A stretch of 64,000 bases of DNA, taken from the NCBI GenBank assembly GCA_021413735.1, contig JAIOPV010000023.1, forward strand, positions 1 through 64,000, read 5' to 3'. Numbering within the stretch: position 1 is the first letter of the stretch; each line of letters starts with the position of its first letter. The position numbers and the translations under genes are program-made. The notes beneath the pieces are model-generated. The model was not told the origin of the DNA. It saw nothing but the letters and a program-made list of their open reading frames with translations, and did no database searches. The DNA comes from Planctomycetota bacterium (GTDB lineage Bacteria > Planctomycetota > Planctomycetia > Gemmatales > Gemmataceae). Of this stretch, positions 44,101 through 52,156 are shown piece by piece.

Positions 44101-44569
44101 GGGCGACATCGTCGGCTTCTGGGGAAACGAGGTGTTCCGATTCGAGAACGTAGCTGATTTCTCGCCCGATTGCCGGGCCGAACTGGTTGAGTCTCGCGCT
44201 GCAGATGGCTGGCGTCAGGCTTCCGGCTTCGATCTTGCGGTCGATCGCTTGCATGATCGCCGCCTCGAACAGCACCTCCCAGAACACGCGAAGTTGTTCG
44301 GCTTGCGATTTCCGGTCGATCATCCGATCGTTCGGATCGGTGATGAGCAGCAGCGTGGGTTCGGTGCCTTCCATCACGCGTGAAGGCAGCACATTGGCGG
44401 AGACGAGATCGGTGCGATTCACCCAGAGGGGCAGTTCCGGATTCGTCGGCAGTGCCACCCCCCAGTCGATGAGGTAGTTCAGCACTTGCCTGAGATGGCG
44501 TTCCGGAAGCAGTCGAGCTGCGGGTTCGACTGCTCGCAGAACAGGTTCCAGGCTCGAATCGTGCGACAC
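41195..44569 (-). CDS. Giant orphan membrane protein (1124 aa)
   Basis: An 1124-aa protein with no family I recognise. The first ~500 residues are soluble and helical (RSGILRHALDAEQNGNNVRA, LNPLLDAARSGVWPRAARCL). Then come about six hydrophobic segments: ALFLYLLLPFAGGFMAVVGA, VGGLAVFLFLVIHISAF, FWSPLLIAAIVIGLMSVFG, IWAGLTLFYNTPWGW, LGLIWFPFAYVFRFAFNLLL and FWIVAGIPGVFGFIAWELL. A Pro/Glu-rich acidic loop separates the first two, and a ~190-residue soluble C-terminus follows the last. It looks like a planctomycete-specific membrane scaffold. It probably shares a transcript with the degenerate kinase downstream. Confidence 0.8.
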   Translation of the reverse strand: MSHDSSLEPVLRAVEPAARLLPERHLRQVLNYLIDWGVALPTNPELPLWVNRTDLVSANVLPSRVMEGTEPTLLLITDPNDRMIDRKSQAEQLRVFWEVLFEAAIMQAIDRKIEAGSLTPAICSARLNQFGPAIGREISYVLESEHLVSPEADDVARYRSFAAVYLCCAIFRPYRLEALFPSLPHGDIVKTALAEDVDADALLARTRLPHALEPEREPAPDEQWGTPDTAQSSSHGSISDRSGILRHALDAEQNGNNVRAAILRTQVAAHATGDEKELALTGARTTLGKLVDSLGDMFAWDHGMRQEWRQALNPLLDAARSGVWPRAARCLYELQKIPANLSREVYAVDLAEAIRTLGKRPVKRPLPRAKPVLILMGLRRAHTQLIRANLGHAAQFRLDRLFHHQLDKLEHNIRHELTPVITDALAQAGLVATNTVDEVAREKLVAELIDRVCSLGYLRIGDLRDAIARNRLKMPDLSGPAEFLRGDPLLKADLNLAYALDGIYRKGEFYLRWLQRGSSLFFATPLGRALFLYLLLPFAGGFMAVVGAQEMTHIGEKIYNFAAKQMTGKQPPPPQVAEPVPVPNPANPPVEPPDGKATTDEVEVDEETGDYLWQDAPHPVNIVKDVFIPSQTSAQQKAGHHTFHVPWNWVGGLAVFLFLVIHISAFRRGVIVSIRYLWWALRGLLWDVPMGVWRSDVVRGIKLSRPVRLVLRYFWSPLLIAAIVIGLMSVFGTDPRFTARWGWAIWAGLTLFYNTPWGWVIQDRIAEQVSDWWRVVRVNLIPGFIATIIDLFRRLGNWIERRFYSVDERLRFRGGDSQGSLVVKSLLGLIWFPFAYVFRFAFNLLLEPQINPVKHFPVVTVSHKLLLPLVVSGDPATVLSTFGEVLANSTGWGVEKANFWAFWIVAGIPGVFGFIAWELLANWRLYAANRSELLRPVTLGSHGESMRGLLRPGFHSGTIPKLFRKMRTANHTKASRLHHEVDHAVEGVYHFVDREVVHLLSHSPDWGGIQLKVGSVLFGCQRVTVELVAPTLAKDAFVLGFENVDGGIEARVEQTGWLDKLTDVQRGAFIVVLRGMLDMAATDCVNGETRSDEMMPRMGLADLARRVSWTEWGNHWNLGTKTTT

Positions 44570-44665
44570 GCAAGCACCTCAACGCAATCGGAAGGCAGTG
44601 CCCAAAATCATCGACGAAGACGGCCGCACGTCAAGCCCGTCTGCAACAGCGGCTTTCTTGGGGTT

Positions 44666-44732
44666 TGCGAGCCACGAGGTTTATCCCCGTGGTCTCAAGG
44701 GAAGTCCACGGGGATAAAACCCGTGGCTCGCA
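44666..44732. repeat. Inverted repeat, 'ggtttatcccc' family copy 3
   Basis: Arms 44666-44692 and 44706-44732 (27 bases, two mismatches; core agccacg.ggtttatcccc). The third copy of the family in this window, between a giant membrane protein gene and a TIM-barrel gene on the same strand. Confidence 0.88.
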
Positions 44733-44736
44733 AGGC

Positions 44737-45594
44737 TCAGCCTTCGCTGCCGCCACAGTCCCGCAGAATCTTGCGGAACGCTTCCACTGCGTACGGGAAC
44801 AGATCGGGACCGGTGATTCCGCCGGTCGGTCCGCCGCCGCGAAGGTGCGGTTCCATCGTCGCGAATCCGTGATAGTCTCGCTTCACCGCAGCCTTGATGC
44901 TGTATGCGATGTCGCCGTCGCCGGTGCCCGCGATGACGCCGTACTCGTGGCCGGCTGCATGCCCGCCCTTCTTCCAGTCCTTGATGTGAAAGTGCGACGT
45001 GAATTCCTTCGTCTTCTCCCAGCCCTCGACCGAATCGAAGTTCCCGAAGACGTAGTTTGCGGCGTCGTAGGCCGCACGCAGTGCCGGGCTGTTCACGCTG
45101 GTGAAGATATCACGAACGCGGTCGGGGGAATCGCCGTAGATGCGGTGCTCGTTCTCGTGGAACAGCACGACCTTATTCGCGACCGCGATCTCGGCCTTCA
45201 CTCGCATTCGGCGAATCACTTCGTCGCGCGACGCTGGCCAGTTCTTGGTGTCGAAGTTCGGATCGTTGCCCGGTGGGTAGTAGCTGAAGATGCGGATGTT
45301 CGGCGTTCCGAAGACGCCACACAGCTCGATGGCTCGCTTGAATTTGTCGAGGTGCGGCTCGAACGGAGCATCGACCGCGAGCTTGCCGATCGGCGACCCG
45401 ATGGCCGAGAGCTTGAACCCTTCGCCGTCGAGGAGCTTTTTGAATTCCTTGATTTGCTCATCGGAAAGAGCCAGCACGTTTGTCTTGTGAATCGAGCGGA
45501 ACTCGATGTGCCGGATGTTGCACGCCTTGAGCACGCTAATTTGCTCGCGGGGATCGGGTGAGATTTCGTCGGCGAATGCACTGAGGATGAACAT
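44737..45594 (-). CDS. Sugar phosphate isomerase/epimerase (TIM barrel)
   Basis: A 285-aa xylose-isomerase-like TIM-barrel enzyme. ATG 45594 has GAGG six bases upstream; a longer start adds four residues without a better site. Typical strands are MFILSAFADEISPDPREQIS, NIRHIEFRSIHKTNVL, NKVVLFHENEHRIYG (metal Glu), AANYVFGNFDSVEGWEKTKE, FHIKDWKKGG (His/Asp ligands) and YHGFATMEPHLRGGG (final Glu). The DEISPD opening and SIHKTNVL block are common in planctomycete members annotated as hydroxypyruvate-isomerase or inosose-related. No signal peptide. Substrate unknown. Confidence 0.9.
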   Translation of the reverse strand: MFILSAFADEISPDPREQISVLKACNIRHIEFRSIHKTNVLALSDEQIKEFKKLLDGEGFKLSAIGSPIGKLAVDAPFEPHLDKFKRAIELCGVFGTPNIRIFSYYPPGNDPNFDTKNWPASRDEVIRRMRVKAEIAVANKVVLFHENEHRIYGDSPDRVRDIFTSVNSPALRAAYDAANYVFGNFDSVEGWEKTKEFTSHFHIKDWKKGGHAAGHEYGVIAGTGDGDIAYSIKAAVKRDYHGFATMEPHLRGGGPTGGITGPDLFPYAVEAFRKILRDCGGSEG

Positions 45595-45676
45595 GACACG
45601 CCTCACTTGTGGCAGAAGGTTTGCAGACAGAGTAGGCTTGATGCGGGAAATGGCGAGCGCTCAGGGAGAATCGAGA

Positions 45677-46456
45677 ATGCGTGTGGTGTTGTTCGCGATG
45701 CTGCTTTCGGTCGCGATCGGATGCTCGAAACGGGACTCCGCGCCGCTGAATGTGCAGGTCACGCAGCCGGAACCCACCCCGGAGGTGAAGCCCGTTCCCC
45801 CGGTTCCTCCGGATGAAGCGAAACCACCCCCGCCAAAATCACTCCTCAAACTCGATTTCGCGAACCTCTGGGAACAAACCGGACCGAAACGACTATCGCC
45901 CGAGGAACAGGAACGTCAACACCACGGGCGTGTTGTCTACGCCGATCACGCTGACGAATGCCTTGCCGGACAGGTCGTTGGCGGCGGGCTTGCTGGTCCG
46001 GTCGCGGTGATCGCTCGCCTTCGGATTCAATCCGATGTCTTGAAGCGAGTGCGTGCTGCGTCGGAGGAACCGCCGAGCATCAGGCCGACTGGGGGATTGC
46101 TTGCCAGCGGAGAGTTCGGCGGCAGACGCCTGACGTTGATCTCGGTCGTGGAGAAACAACCCGAAGCACGCGACCGATTTCGGGATTTCATGCAAATTGG
46201 CGTTGTTCCCGTCGTGGCGAAGGCTACGGGAAGCCCGACTCGTCTTGAGACGCGGCACGGGGTTGTGTCGATCACACGCATCCCGTTCAAGACATCAGAC
46301 CGCAGCGGAACAATCACGCTCGCGCTGGTGTTTCCGAACACGGAAAAGAAGGCTCTCGATGAACTCATCCCGCCCGACGACGTGGTGGGGCGGTCGTTGC
46401 TCGCGGGTCATCGGGAAGGCGATACGCTGCTGATCGCAATTGTCGATGAGCAATGA
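45677..46456 (+). CDS. Lipoprotein with Pro-rich linker, unknown function
   Basis: A 259-aa exported lipoprotein. GGGAG lies about eight bases before ATG 45677. The signal sequence ends in a lipobox (LLSVAIGC, Cys17). A Pro/Glu/Lys-rich spacer (~25-55, PEPTPEVKPVPPVPPDEAKP) precedes an alpha/beta region with no recognised family (QSDVLKRVRAASEEPPSIRP, GRRLTLISVVEKQPEARDRF). The last half contains repeated hydrophobic beta segments such as GTITLALVFPNTEKKALDEL. It is divergent from the TIM-barrel gene and converges on a glycosyltransferase gene. Confidence 0.75.
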   Translation: MRVVLFAMLLSVAIGCSKRDSAPLNVQVTQPEPTPEVKPVPPVPPDEAKPPPPKSLLKLDFANLWEQTGPKRLSPEEQERQHHGRVVYADHADECLAGQVVGGGLAGPVAVIARLRIQSDVLKRVRAASEEPPSIRPTGGLLASGEFGGRRLTLISVVEKQPEARDRFRDFMQIGVVPVVAKATGSPTRLETRHGVVSITRIPFKTSDRSGTITLALVFPNTEKKALDELIPPDDVVGRSLLAGHREGDTLLIAIVDEQ

Positions 46457-46480
46457 CTTCGACGCTCGCAATTCAAACTC

Positions 46481-47749
46481 TCAGCGCTCGACACGTCTCC
46501 TCGTGTGGAATGCTTCCTCGGCGATATCGGCAGCACGCACAACCCCCAGATTGCCCTTCAACTGATCCCGACACTTCTCAGCCGCCGTGCGATAGCGTGA
46601 ATCGGAAAGCAACTTCTGGATCATCGCCCGCACCCGTGCCGCCGTCGCTTTTGCTGGCTTCAGCGTTTCACCCACACCGAGCCATTCCACACGCCTCGCG
46701 ACCCCAGGCTGGTCATTGGTGATCGGCATACACAGCATCGGAAGCCCGCGAGCCAGCCCTTCGAGTGCCGTGTTCAGGCCAGCGTGCGTGATGAGCAGAT
46801 TCGCTTTATCGAGGAGCGTCAGTTGCGGCGAGAACGGCACCACGACCGCATTCGCGGGCACCGGTTGATCCCAAACTGCGGCCTTCCTTCCGAGCGACAA
46901 CACGACTTGCACGGGAAGATCAGCACATCCGTCGAGGATCGCCCGGAAGACGTGCTGAAGGCGGTTCTGGAGCGTGCCGAGCGAGGCGTAAATCAGCGGT
47001 CGGCCATCGAGTTTGTCCCACGGAAACGGAATCCTCTCGCTGTCGCGTCCGTGACCGTGCCAGGGACCAGTGTAGTGAAAATGCGTCGGCAACTGCGTCC
47101 GCGGAAAGTCGAAGAGCGCCGGTTGCTGTGCGATCTGAGCAAGTCCCAACTTCGGCGTGTCCGTGAACAGATACGGCCCAAGACCGTGCTTCACCCGGTA
47201 CGCGGTCACGGCGTTGCTGATCGGCTTGGCCGCGATCTTCAGCACAGTATTACCGATGCGATTGCGGATGCGACCGAAGAACCCCGGCGAATACGCCCAG
47301 TTCAGGACGCCTGGCGGCACCCCAGGCTCCTGATGCATCGCCATCGCGTTGCACGCCATCACATACGGGAGCTTCAGCACATCCGCGAGGGCACTTCCCG
47401 ACGGCGAAACCTGATCGACCACCAGCGCCTCGACGCCAGCAGCCCGCAGCACGTCCGGAGCGTCTCGCAACGTGGCAACAGTTTGATCGCACAGCAGTTG
47501 ACCTGTGAATCGCAGCGCCGCAAGCCCCGTCATCTTCGCGAGTTTGTCGAGGTCGGTCTGGCGCTTGCCGGACTCGTGCTCTTTTACGCCGACCGGCAGC
47601 AACTCGAAACGACAGGCATCGGCCTTCGCTTTCGCCATCGGCGAACCCACGAGACTGACCCGATGCCCGCGGTTGGCGAGTTCGCGGCCAAGCGTGGTCA
47701 TGGGGTTGAGGTGCCCGTGCATTTCCGGACAGACGAGAGCGATGTGCAT
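46481..47749 (-). CDS. GT1-family glycosyltransferase, CrtX-like
   Basis: A 422-aa GT-B glycosyltransferase of family 1. The N-terminal half opens MHIALVCPEMHGHLNPMTTL, with the catalytic His region of UGT/CrtX-type enzymes. The C-terminal donor-binding half has LIYASLGTLQNRLQHVFRAI and the signature THAGLNTALEGLARGLPMLC followed by MPITNDQPGVARRVE. This is closest in pattern to zeaxanthin glucosyltransferase CrtX and macrolide glycosyltransferases, which transfer UDP-sugars to lipids or carotenoids. No carotenoid genes are adjacent, so the acceptor is uncertain. Length is normal. Confidence 0.9.
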   Translation of the reverse strand: MHIALVCPEMHGHLNPMTTLGRELANRGHRVSLVGSPMAKAKADACRFELLPVGVKEHESGKRQTDLDKLAKMTGLAALRFTGQLLCDQTVATLRDAPDVLRAAGVEALVVDQVSPSGSALADVLKLPYVMACNAMAMHQEPGVPPGVLNWAYSPGFFGRIRNRIGNTVLKIAAKPISNAVTAYRVKHGLGPYLFTDTPKLGLAQIAQQPALFDFPRTQLPTHFHYTGPWHGHGRDSERIPFPWDKLDGRPLIYASLGTLQNRLQHVFRAILDGCADLPVQVVLSLGRKAAVWDQPVPANAVVVPFSPQLTLLDKANLLITHAGLNTALEGLARGLPMLCMPITNDQPGVARRVEWLGVGETLKPAKATAARVRAMIQKLLSDSRYRTAAEKCRDQLKGNLGVVRAADIAEEAFHTRRRVER

Positions 47750-47850
47750 GGGTTCTTCACTGCGAAACGAACAGCGTGAAACGAGGAAGGAAAGACCCGG
47801 TGTCTTTCTTGCTCTGCGTCTTCAGCGTTCCAAGCGGGGAAATCTTACGA

Positions 47851-48363
47851 TCAAACTGCGGCGACGGGTTCGGCGAGTTCTGTGATGTGGAATGTGAGGC
47901 GGCGACCACAAAGGATGATTTGGTCGCCCGACTGCAATTTGGTTGGACCGGGGATCTTCTTGCCGTTCAGCACAGTGCCGTTCTTGCTGGCGACATCGTG
48001 GATTTCGCACCGCATGTCGTGGTGAACGACGACAGCACAATGACGACGCGAAACGCATTCGTCGCGGATCACGACGTCGTTATCGGGTAGACGCCCGACA
48101 CTGTTCAGCCCGAAGTGCAGAGGGTAGACGTTACTGCCGTCCTTGATGTAGAAGGCAAACCGACCAGAAGCGCAAGCAGCGGGTGCGTTTGGGGGAACTG
48201 CGATCGTGGGATCGTCGAGATGCTCGTCGGAAGCGAGCATGCGGAGATCGCCGGCAAGCGTTTGATTTCCACACGCAGCCTGAATAGCCTGTCGCGCGGC
48301 GCGGAACAAGTCCCGCCGAGGCTGGCCTTCGAGGTGCAAACTGTGGAGCCGAGGATCTGACAT
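47851..48363 (-). CDS. FHA-domain protein
   Basis: A 170-aa protein whose C-terminal ~100 residues form a forkhead-associated domain. The phosphothreonine-binding residues are visible in YPLHFGLNSVGRLPDNDVVI and CVSRRHCAVVV, and VASKNGTVLNGKKI carries the NG loop. ATG 48363 has AGGAGG four to five bases upstream. The N-terminal ~80 residues are helical with no recognised domain. It probably reads Ser/Thr kinase phosphorylation, and several kinases occur in the window. It is not adjacent to a kinase gene but is in the same direction as its neighbours. Confidence 0.9.
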   Translation of the reverse strand: MSDPRLHSLHLEGQPRRDLFRAARQAIQAACGNQTLAGDLRMLASDEHLDDPTIAVPPNAPAACASGRFAFYIKDGSNVYPLHFGLNSVGRLPDNDVVIRDECVSRRHCAVVVHHDMRCEIHDVASKNGTVLNGKKIPGPTKLQSGDQIILCGRRLTFHITELAEPVAAV

Positions 48364-48555
48364 GCCGCCTCCTGTGGCGGGCCAGCTTCGGGTTGGTGTT
48401 ACCAACCCCATGAGTAAGTTTCGGCTATAGAGAGAAACAGATCAAGTGGGTGGATTGAAAAACTTGCCCCTCTTGTACGTTATTCCACCGAATGCGCCCA
48501 CCCAAAAACGACGGAAACAGCGGAATCGCTGCAATAATTATTGCCTCAGCATAAA

Positions 48556-49041
48556 TTAGAGATTGGCAGCCGAAATCTCCAGAACCTTGAAGCGGAGTTC
48601 GCCCCTCGGAACTTGAATCTTGACGGTCTCGCCCTTCTTCTTGCCCATCAGCCCCTGACCGATGGGGCTTGTGCTCAGGATGCGTCCCTTGTCGGGGTTT
48701 TCCTGACCAGGGCCAACAAGTTCGTAGGTTTCCTCTTCGTCTTCGTCGAGGTCCTTCACACGAACTTTACTGCCGAAGGAGACCACGTCTTTCGGCATTT
48801 TGCTCGGGTCGATGATGACGGCGCGCGAGAGTCGATCCGAGAGGTCGTTCACACGCGCCTGGAGCATCCCTTGATCCTCCCGCGCGGCGTGGTATTCGGC
48901 GTTCTCGCTCAGGTCGCCCATCTCACGTGCGGTTGCCACGCGTTTGGTGATTTCCATCATCTCGACGCCGCGCAGACGCTCGAGTTCTGCCTTCAGCTTG
49001 TCGTACCCTTCGCGGGTCATTGGAATGCGATCATCTGTCAT
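48556..49041 (-). CDS. greA: GreA/GreB-type transcription elongation factor
   Basis: A 161-aa Gre factor that rescues backtracked RNA polymerase by stimulating transcript cleavage. The N-terminal coiled coil ends in the catalytic tip (TAREMGDLSENAEYHAARED, with the essential acidic pair Asp-Glu). The C-terminal FKBP-like domain has the family ending ILSTSPIGQGLMGKKKGETV. ATG 49041 has GGAG nine bases upstream. Longer frames upstream are arginine-rich and look non-coding. Length is normal for GreA. It is probably monocistronic. Confidence 0.93.
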   Translation of the reverse strand: MTDDRIPMTREGYDKLKAELERLRGVEMMEITKRVATAREMGDLSENAEYHAAREDQGMLQARVNDLSDRLSRAVIIDPSKMPKDVVSFGSKVRVKDLDEDEEETYELVGPGQENPDKGRILSTSPIGQGLMGKKKGETVKIQVPRGELRFKVLEISAANL

Positions 49042-49238
49042 GGTCGAACGCTCCTGCGTCCTGGATTTCGAGAGCAGATTGGGAGGTTGGATTGGAGTGA
49101 CGGGTCGCTCGTTTTGGAGGAACGCACCAAGGGGTAAGCAACGCTCAGTCACCGCAACGCAATCGCAATCCGCGGATCTGAGATCCTCAACATCTGCATC
49201 ATGCGAACCGGGTAGGGCGTTCGAATCCCGGAGCCATG

Positions 49239-49283
49239 AAAAAAGGTCCGGCGGCCAAGCGCTGAAGCTCGCGACCGCCGGGT
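49239..49283 (-). terminator. Rho-independent terminator
   Basis: On the minus strand a ccggcgg / ccgccgg stem (49275-49281 with 49248-49254) is followed by acc and six T residues (49244-49239). It lies 20 bases downstream of the stop codon of the ImmA/IrrE-like gene (49302), the expected place for its terminator. It also separates that gene from greA. Confidence 0.8.
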
Positions 49284-49301
49284 GATTGCAACGTCCGGCT
49301 A

Positions 49302-50027
49302 TTATACATCGTCGTCGCGAACGGAGCGCAGAATAATTCGCTGAAACGGGCGTCCGGGAATGTGCCAGCCCTGAGCGGTCCATTCGCCTTCCCGGACACG
49401 ATGCGGCAACTCCAGCTCCGCCACCTTCGCCTGACACGTTCGTTCCGCAGCTTCGAGGGTCTTCGGAGCCGCGAAGCGGTTGCTTCGCCGCAGCGCGACG
49501 ACGCCGTCGTCGATGATGGCGATCACGCATGGTGCATCGAGATCGAGCAATCGAAGGGCGACGGCTTCGACGCTTGCGGTGGCGAACACTTTCTTGAGCG
49601 CGGGCACATCGTACTTGCATTCACGCAGCGCGGCCCGGAGAAGTCGCGTCGGAATCAGAATGCGGGGGATCACGAGCCCGCGAACGTGAGTGCTGAGTGC
49701 TTTGTCTTCGGAGCCTGGGGGAATGCCGAGCTTCCGCAAGATATCCGGAAGCAGTGTTCGTGCGATTCCGTCGGCAGCGGCTTTGTGCTTCTGCTCAGGG
49801 GTCATGTCCGGCGAGATGAAGATACCCGAGCCTTGCGGACGGGCCTTCGGGCGGCGTCGGCCGTGTTCGTCTTCCTCGGCTGGTTCGACAATCTCGACGG
49901 GGATGCCGAGATGATCTTCGGCGATGTGCAGCGCATCGACCGGTGGCGCGGTTACGCCCGCTCGTTCGAGCAGACCGTTGACGAGCCGTTCGACGGCTTC
50001 GATCAGTTCTTCTTGTGAGAAGTCCAT
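49302..50027 (-). CDS. ImmA/IrrE-like protein lacking the HExxH zinc motif
   Basis: A 241-aa protein that follows the ImmA/IrrE pattern: an N-terminal helical block (LIEAVERLVNGLLERAGVTA, PPVDALHIAEDHLGIPVEIV) and a C-terminal block (LIPTRLLRAALRECKYDVPA, LKKVFATASVEAVALRLLDL) typical of these metallopeptidases. At the position of the HExxH helix it reads EQKHKAAADGIARTLLPDIL, so the zinc-binding His and Glu are missing and protease activity is unlikely. It may act as a regulator or inactive sensor. ATG 50027 was chosen because it begins the conserved helix. A terminator follows the gene. The family assignment is by pattern only. Confidence 0.65.
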   Translation of the reverse strand: MDFSQEELIEAVERLVNGLLERAGVTAPPVDALHIAEDHLGIPVEIVEPAEEDEHGRRRPKARPQGSGIFISPDMTPEQKHKAAADGIARTLLPDILRKLGIPPGSEDKALSTHVRGLVIPRILIPTRLLRAALRECKYDVPALKKVFATASVEAVALRLLDLDAPCVIAIIDDGVVALRRSNRFAAPKTLEAAERTCQAKVAELELPHRVREGEWTAQGWHIPGRPFQRIILRSVRDDDV

Positions 50028-50074
50028 ACCCCAAATGTATCGCGGAAGTGCGGGGAGGTAAAAGTCAGAAAAAT

Positions 50075-50124
50075 GCGAAGCCGCAAGCGGCTTCCTCAAC
50101 CTCGGAAGCCGCTTGCGGCTTCGC
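50075..50124. repeat. Perfect 21-bp inverted repeat, 'ccgcttgcgg' family
   Basis: Arms 50075-50095 and 50104-50124 are exactly complementary, and each is itself a near-palindrome (aagccgcaagcggctt). The same ccgcttgcgg core occurs at 15558-15573, 31667-31682 and 62322-62370. It lies between two genes on the same strand. Confidence 0.88.
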
Positions 50125-50155
50125 AAGCTGACCAAAAAGCGAGCATTCTCGCCGA

Positions 50156-50917
50156 TCACTTCCTCTGGCCCGAGAGTTCCGCGAGGCGGCGTTCCGATTG
50201 CTTGATCCGCTCCGGATCCGTGTCGTGTGCGATCACATCGCGATACAGTTCCATCGCCTTCGCTCGCTCGTTGAGCTGCTTGTCGTACAGCGTTGCGGCC
50301 CGAATTCGTGCGTCTGTGCGTGAGCCACGCACCCACTGGAACGAACGCTCGAAATACTTCGCCGCACGGTCGTACTGCTTGTACGCACGACCTTCGTACA
50401 GGTCGCCGAGTTGATACGCCACGTCGCCGATCTTGTCCGAGTTCGGGTACTTTTCCAGAATCTCGCGGAACAGAATCTCCGCTCGTCGTTGGTTCAGGAT
50501 GTAGTCGTTGCCGAAGCCTTTGCCCTTGTACTCCATCGCGGTGCGGTACAGCTCGTTCGCCTCGCGAACGTTGACCTTCGCTTCCAGACTCGGCGGCGGC
50601 ACATCCTTCACGTCGAGGTTGTACGATGGCTTGAAGAGCATGTGATGCCCCATCAACTCCTGCTCTGTCCATTGACTTCGGAGCTTCTCGCCGTGCTTGA
50701 TGTAATGCTCGTGGAGTTGCTTCAGACTCGATTCGTACTCTCGGCGTGCTGTGATAACACGCTCGACGAGATCAACGTCCGAGGCGCCCGGAGGAAGTGA
50801 CGACGATTCCGGCGGAGGACTCTTCTTTGTTGGCTCAGAGAGCGGGGTACTCGGCGACTGAGCAACAGCCCAACCCACGCCTGCGAACACCAAACCGCTC
50901 AGGACAATGCGAAACAT
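50156..50917 (-). CDS. Secreted tetratricopeptide-like protein
   Basis: A 253-aa exported protein with signal peptide MFRIVLSGLVFAGVGWAVAQ followed by a Pro/Ser-rich spacer. The C-terminal half carries TPR-like helices (RAEILFREILEKYPNSDKIG, DVAYQLGDLYEGRAYKQYDR, AAKYFERSFQWVRGSRTDAR, AKAMELYRDVIAHDTDPERI), as in YbgF/BamD-type periplasmic proteins that organise outer-membrane complexes. The middle region (LLELMG-like helices around HEHYIKHGEKLRSQWTEQEL) has no recognised domain. The start at 50917 fits the signal peptide. Upstream neighbour: the YacL-like gene, 81 bases away. Confidence 0.82.
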   Translation of the reverse strand: MFRIVLSGLVFAGVGWAVAQSPSTPLSEPTKKSPPPESSSLPPGASDVDLVERVITARREYESSLKQLHEHYIKHGEKLRSQWTEQELMGHHMLFKPSYNLDVKDVPPPSLEAKVNVREANELYRTAMEYKGKGFGNDYILNQRRAEILFREILEKYPNSDKIGDVAYQLGDLYEGRAYKQYDRAAKYFERSFQWVRGSRTDARIRAATLYDKQLNERAKAMELYRDVIAHDTDPERIKQSERRLAELSGQRK

Positions 50918-50998
50918 ACGAGCACCTTTGTTTAACCGCGACTCGAAGAGGAGCGTGAAAACCAGACGCCCGCTCCCCTTCCTGGTCGCAGCGAAACG

Positions 50999-52156
50999 TC
51001 AGGCTTTCCCGTCTCTGTCAGTCCCTTTCATCGGCTCGGCAGCCGACGTCCGGGAATCTCCCGGAACGCCGCCACTCACAGCAGGAACCCCGCCCGGCGC
51101 AGGCGTGTGCGAACCAGAAGTCCGCTGATCGGGACGACCAAAGATCATCCGACCCGCCGGCGTTTGCAGTACGCTCGTCACCACGATCATGACCTCCTGT
51201 CCGATCAGCGACCGCCCCATCTCGATGACAACCATCGTGCCATCTTCGAGATAGCCGACGCCCTGCCCAACCTGATCGCCCGCCTTCACCACTCGCACGT
51301 TCATCGCTTCGCCGGGCAACGCGACCGTCTTCATCGCATTCGCCAACTCATTCAGGTTGATGACATCAACCCCCTGAAGCTGTGCGATCTTGTTCAGGTT
51401 GAAGTCGTTGGTCACCACCCGTGCGTTGAGCGCCTTTGCAAGCAGGACCAGCCGTTCATCGACCCTAATTCGCTCGCCCGTCCGCAACTCGGCAACATTG
51501 CCGTCGTGCATTTGGAGTTCGATCTTCGGGTTGGTCTGAAGTCGCTTCAGAATGTCCAGCCCGCGTCGGCCGCGATTCCGTTTCAGCTTGTCCGAACTGT
51601 CTGCGATGGCCTGCAATTCCTGCAACACGAACCGGGGCACCACGAGCTTCGTGTCGATAAGTCGAGTATCGCACACGTCCGCGATTCGGCCGTCGATGAT
51701 TACGCTCGTATCGAGCACAAGCGAGCGCCCGCCCTTCACTTCTTTGGCAAATTCGACATAAGGGATAATGAACCGGAACTCGTCCTTAGTCTGGAGAAGC
51801 GTTGAAATCGTCACATAACAGCAAATCACGGTAATCAGCACCCGGCTCAGTTTGAGCATCTGCGGTTGCTTATCGAACGCGGACTCCAGAATCGGTTCCA
51901 GGCCCATCGAGAAGAGGTAGCCAAGCAGCAACCCGAGCATTAGCCCGAAGTAGATTGCTGAGATGGTGGTGATCTGTTTCTGCTTCTCGCGGATATCGGT
52001 GAATAGCACAAACCCACCAATCGCCATGATCGCGATCGGCACGACAATCACGTTGGAGTTCGTGTGGCCATCCTGATCGACGAAGCTGGTCGCCGCGAAA
52101 ACGGACAGACCGAATATCAGGGCAATGTACGCCCCGCGAATCAACCAAAGGAGCAT
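50999..52156 (-). CDS. YacL-like membrane PIN/TRAM protein
   Basis: A 385-aa protein with the YacL layout. Three or four N-terminal transmembrane segments (MLLWLIRGAYIALIFGLSVF, NVIVVPIAIMAIGGFVLF, YFGLMLGLLLGYLFSMGL, VLITVICCYVTISTLL) are followed by a PIN nuclease domain (LVLDTSVIIDGRIADVCDTR; conserved Asp residues, then RVDERLVLLAKALNARVVTN and DFNLNKIAQ). A TRAM-like beta domain follows (GEAMNVRVVKAGDQVGQGVG, VVIEMGRSLIGQEVMIVVTS). PIN domains are Mg-dependent ribonucleases; the membrane-bound YacL subgroup is of unknown physiological role. The last ~40 residues are disordered. Confidence 0.9.
   Translation of the reverse strand: MLLWLIRGAYIALIFGLSVFAATSFVDQDGHTNSNVIVVPIAIMAIGGFVLFTDIREKQKQITTISAIYFGLMLGLLLGYLFSMGLEPILESAFDKQPQMLKLSRVLITVICCYVTISTLLQTKDEFRFIIPYVEFAKEVKGGRSLVLDTSVIIDGRIADVCDTRLIDTKLVVPRFVLQELQAIADSSDKLKRNRGRRGLDILKRLQTNPKIELQMHDGNVAELRTGERIRVDERLVLLAKALNARVVTNDFNLNKIAQLQGVDVINLNELANAMKTVALPGEAMNVRVVKAGDQVGQGVGYLEDGTMVVIEMGRSLIGQEVMIVVTSVLQTPAGRMIFGRPDQRTSGSHTPAPGGVPAVSGGVPGDSRTSAAEPMKGTDRDGKA

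Noticed and set aside
49214-49236. tRNA-like words (gttcgaatcccggagcc) on the plus strand
   Set aside because: No matching 5' acceptor strand or anticodon arm upstream, and the T-stem does not pair properly.
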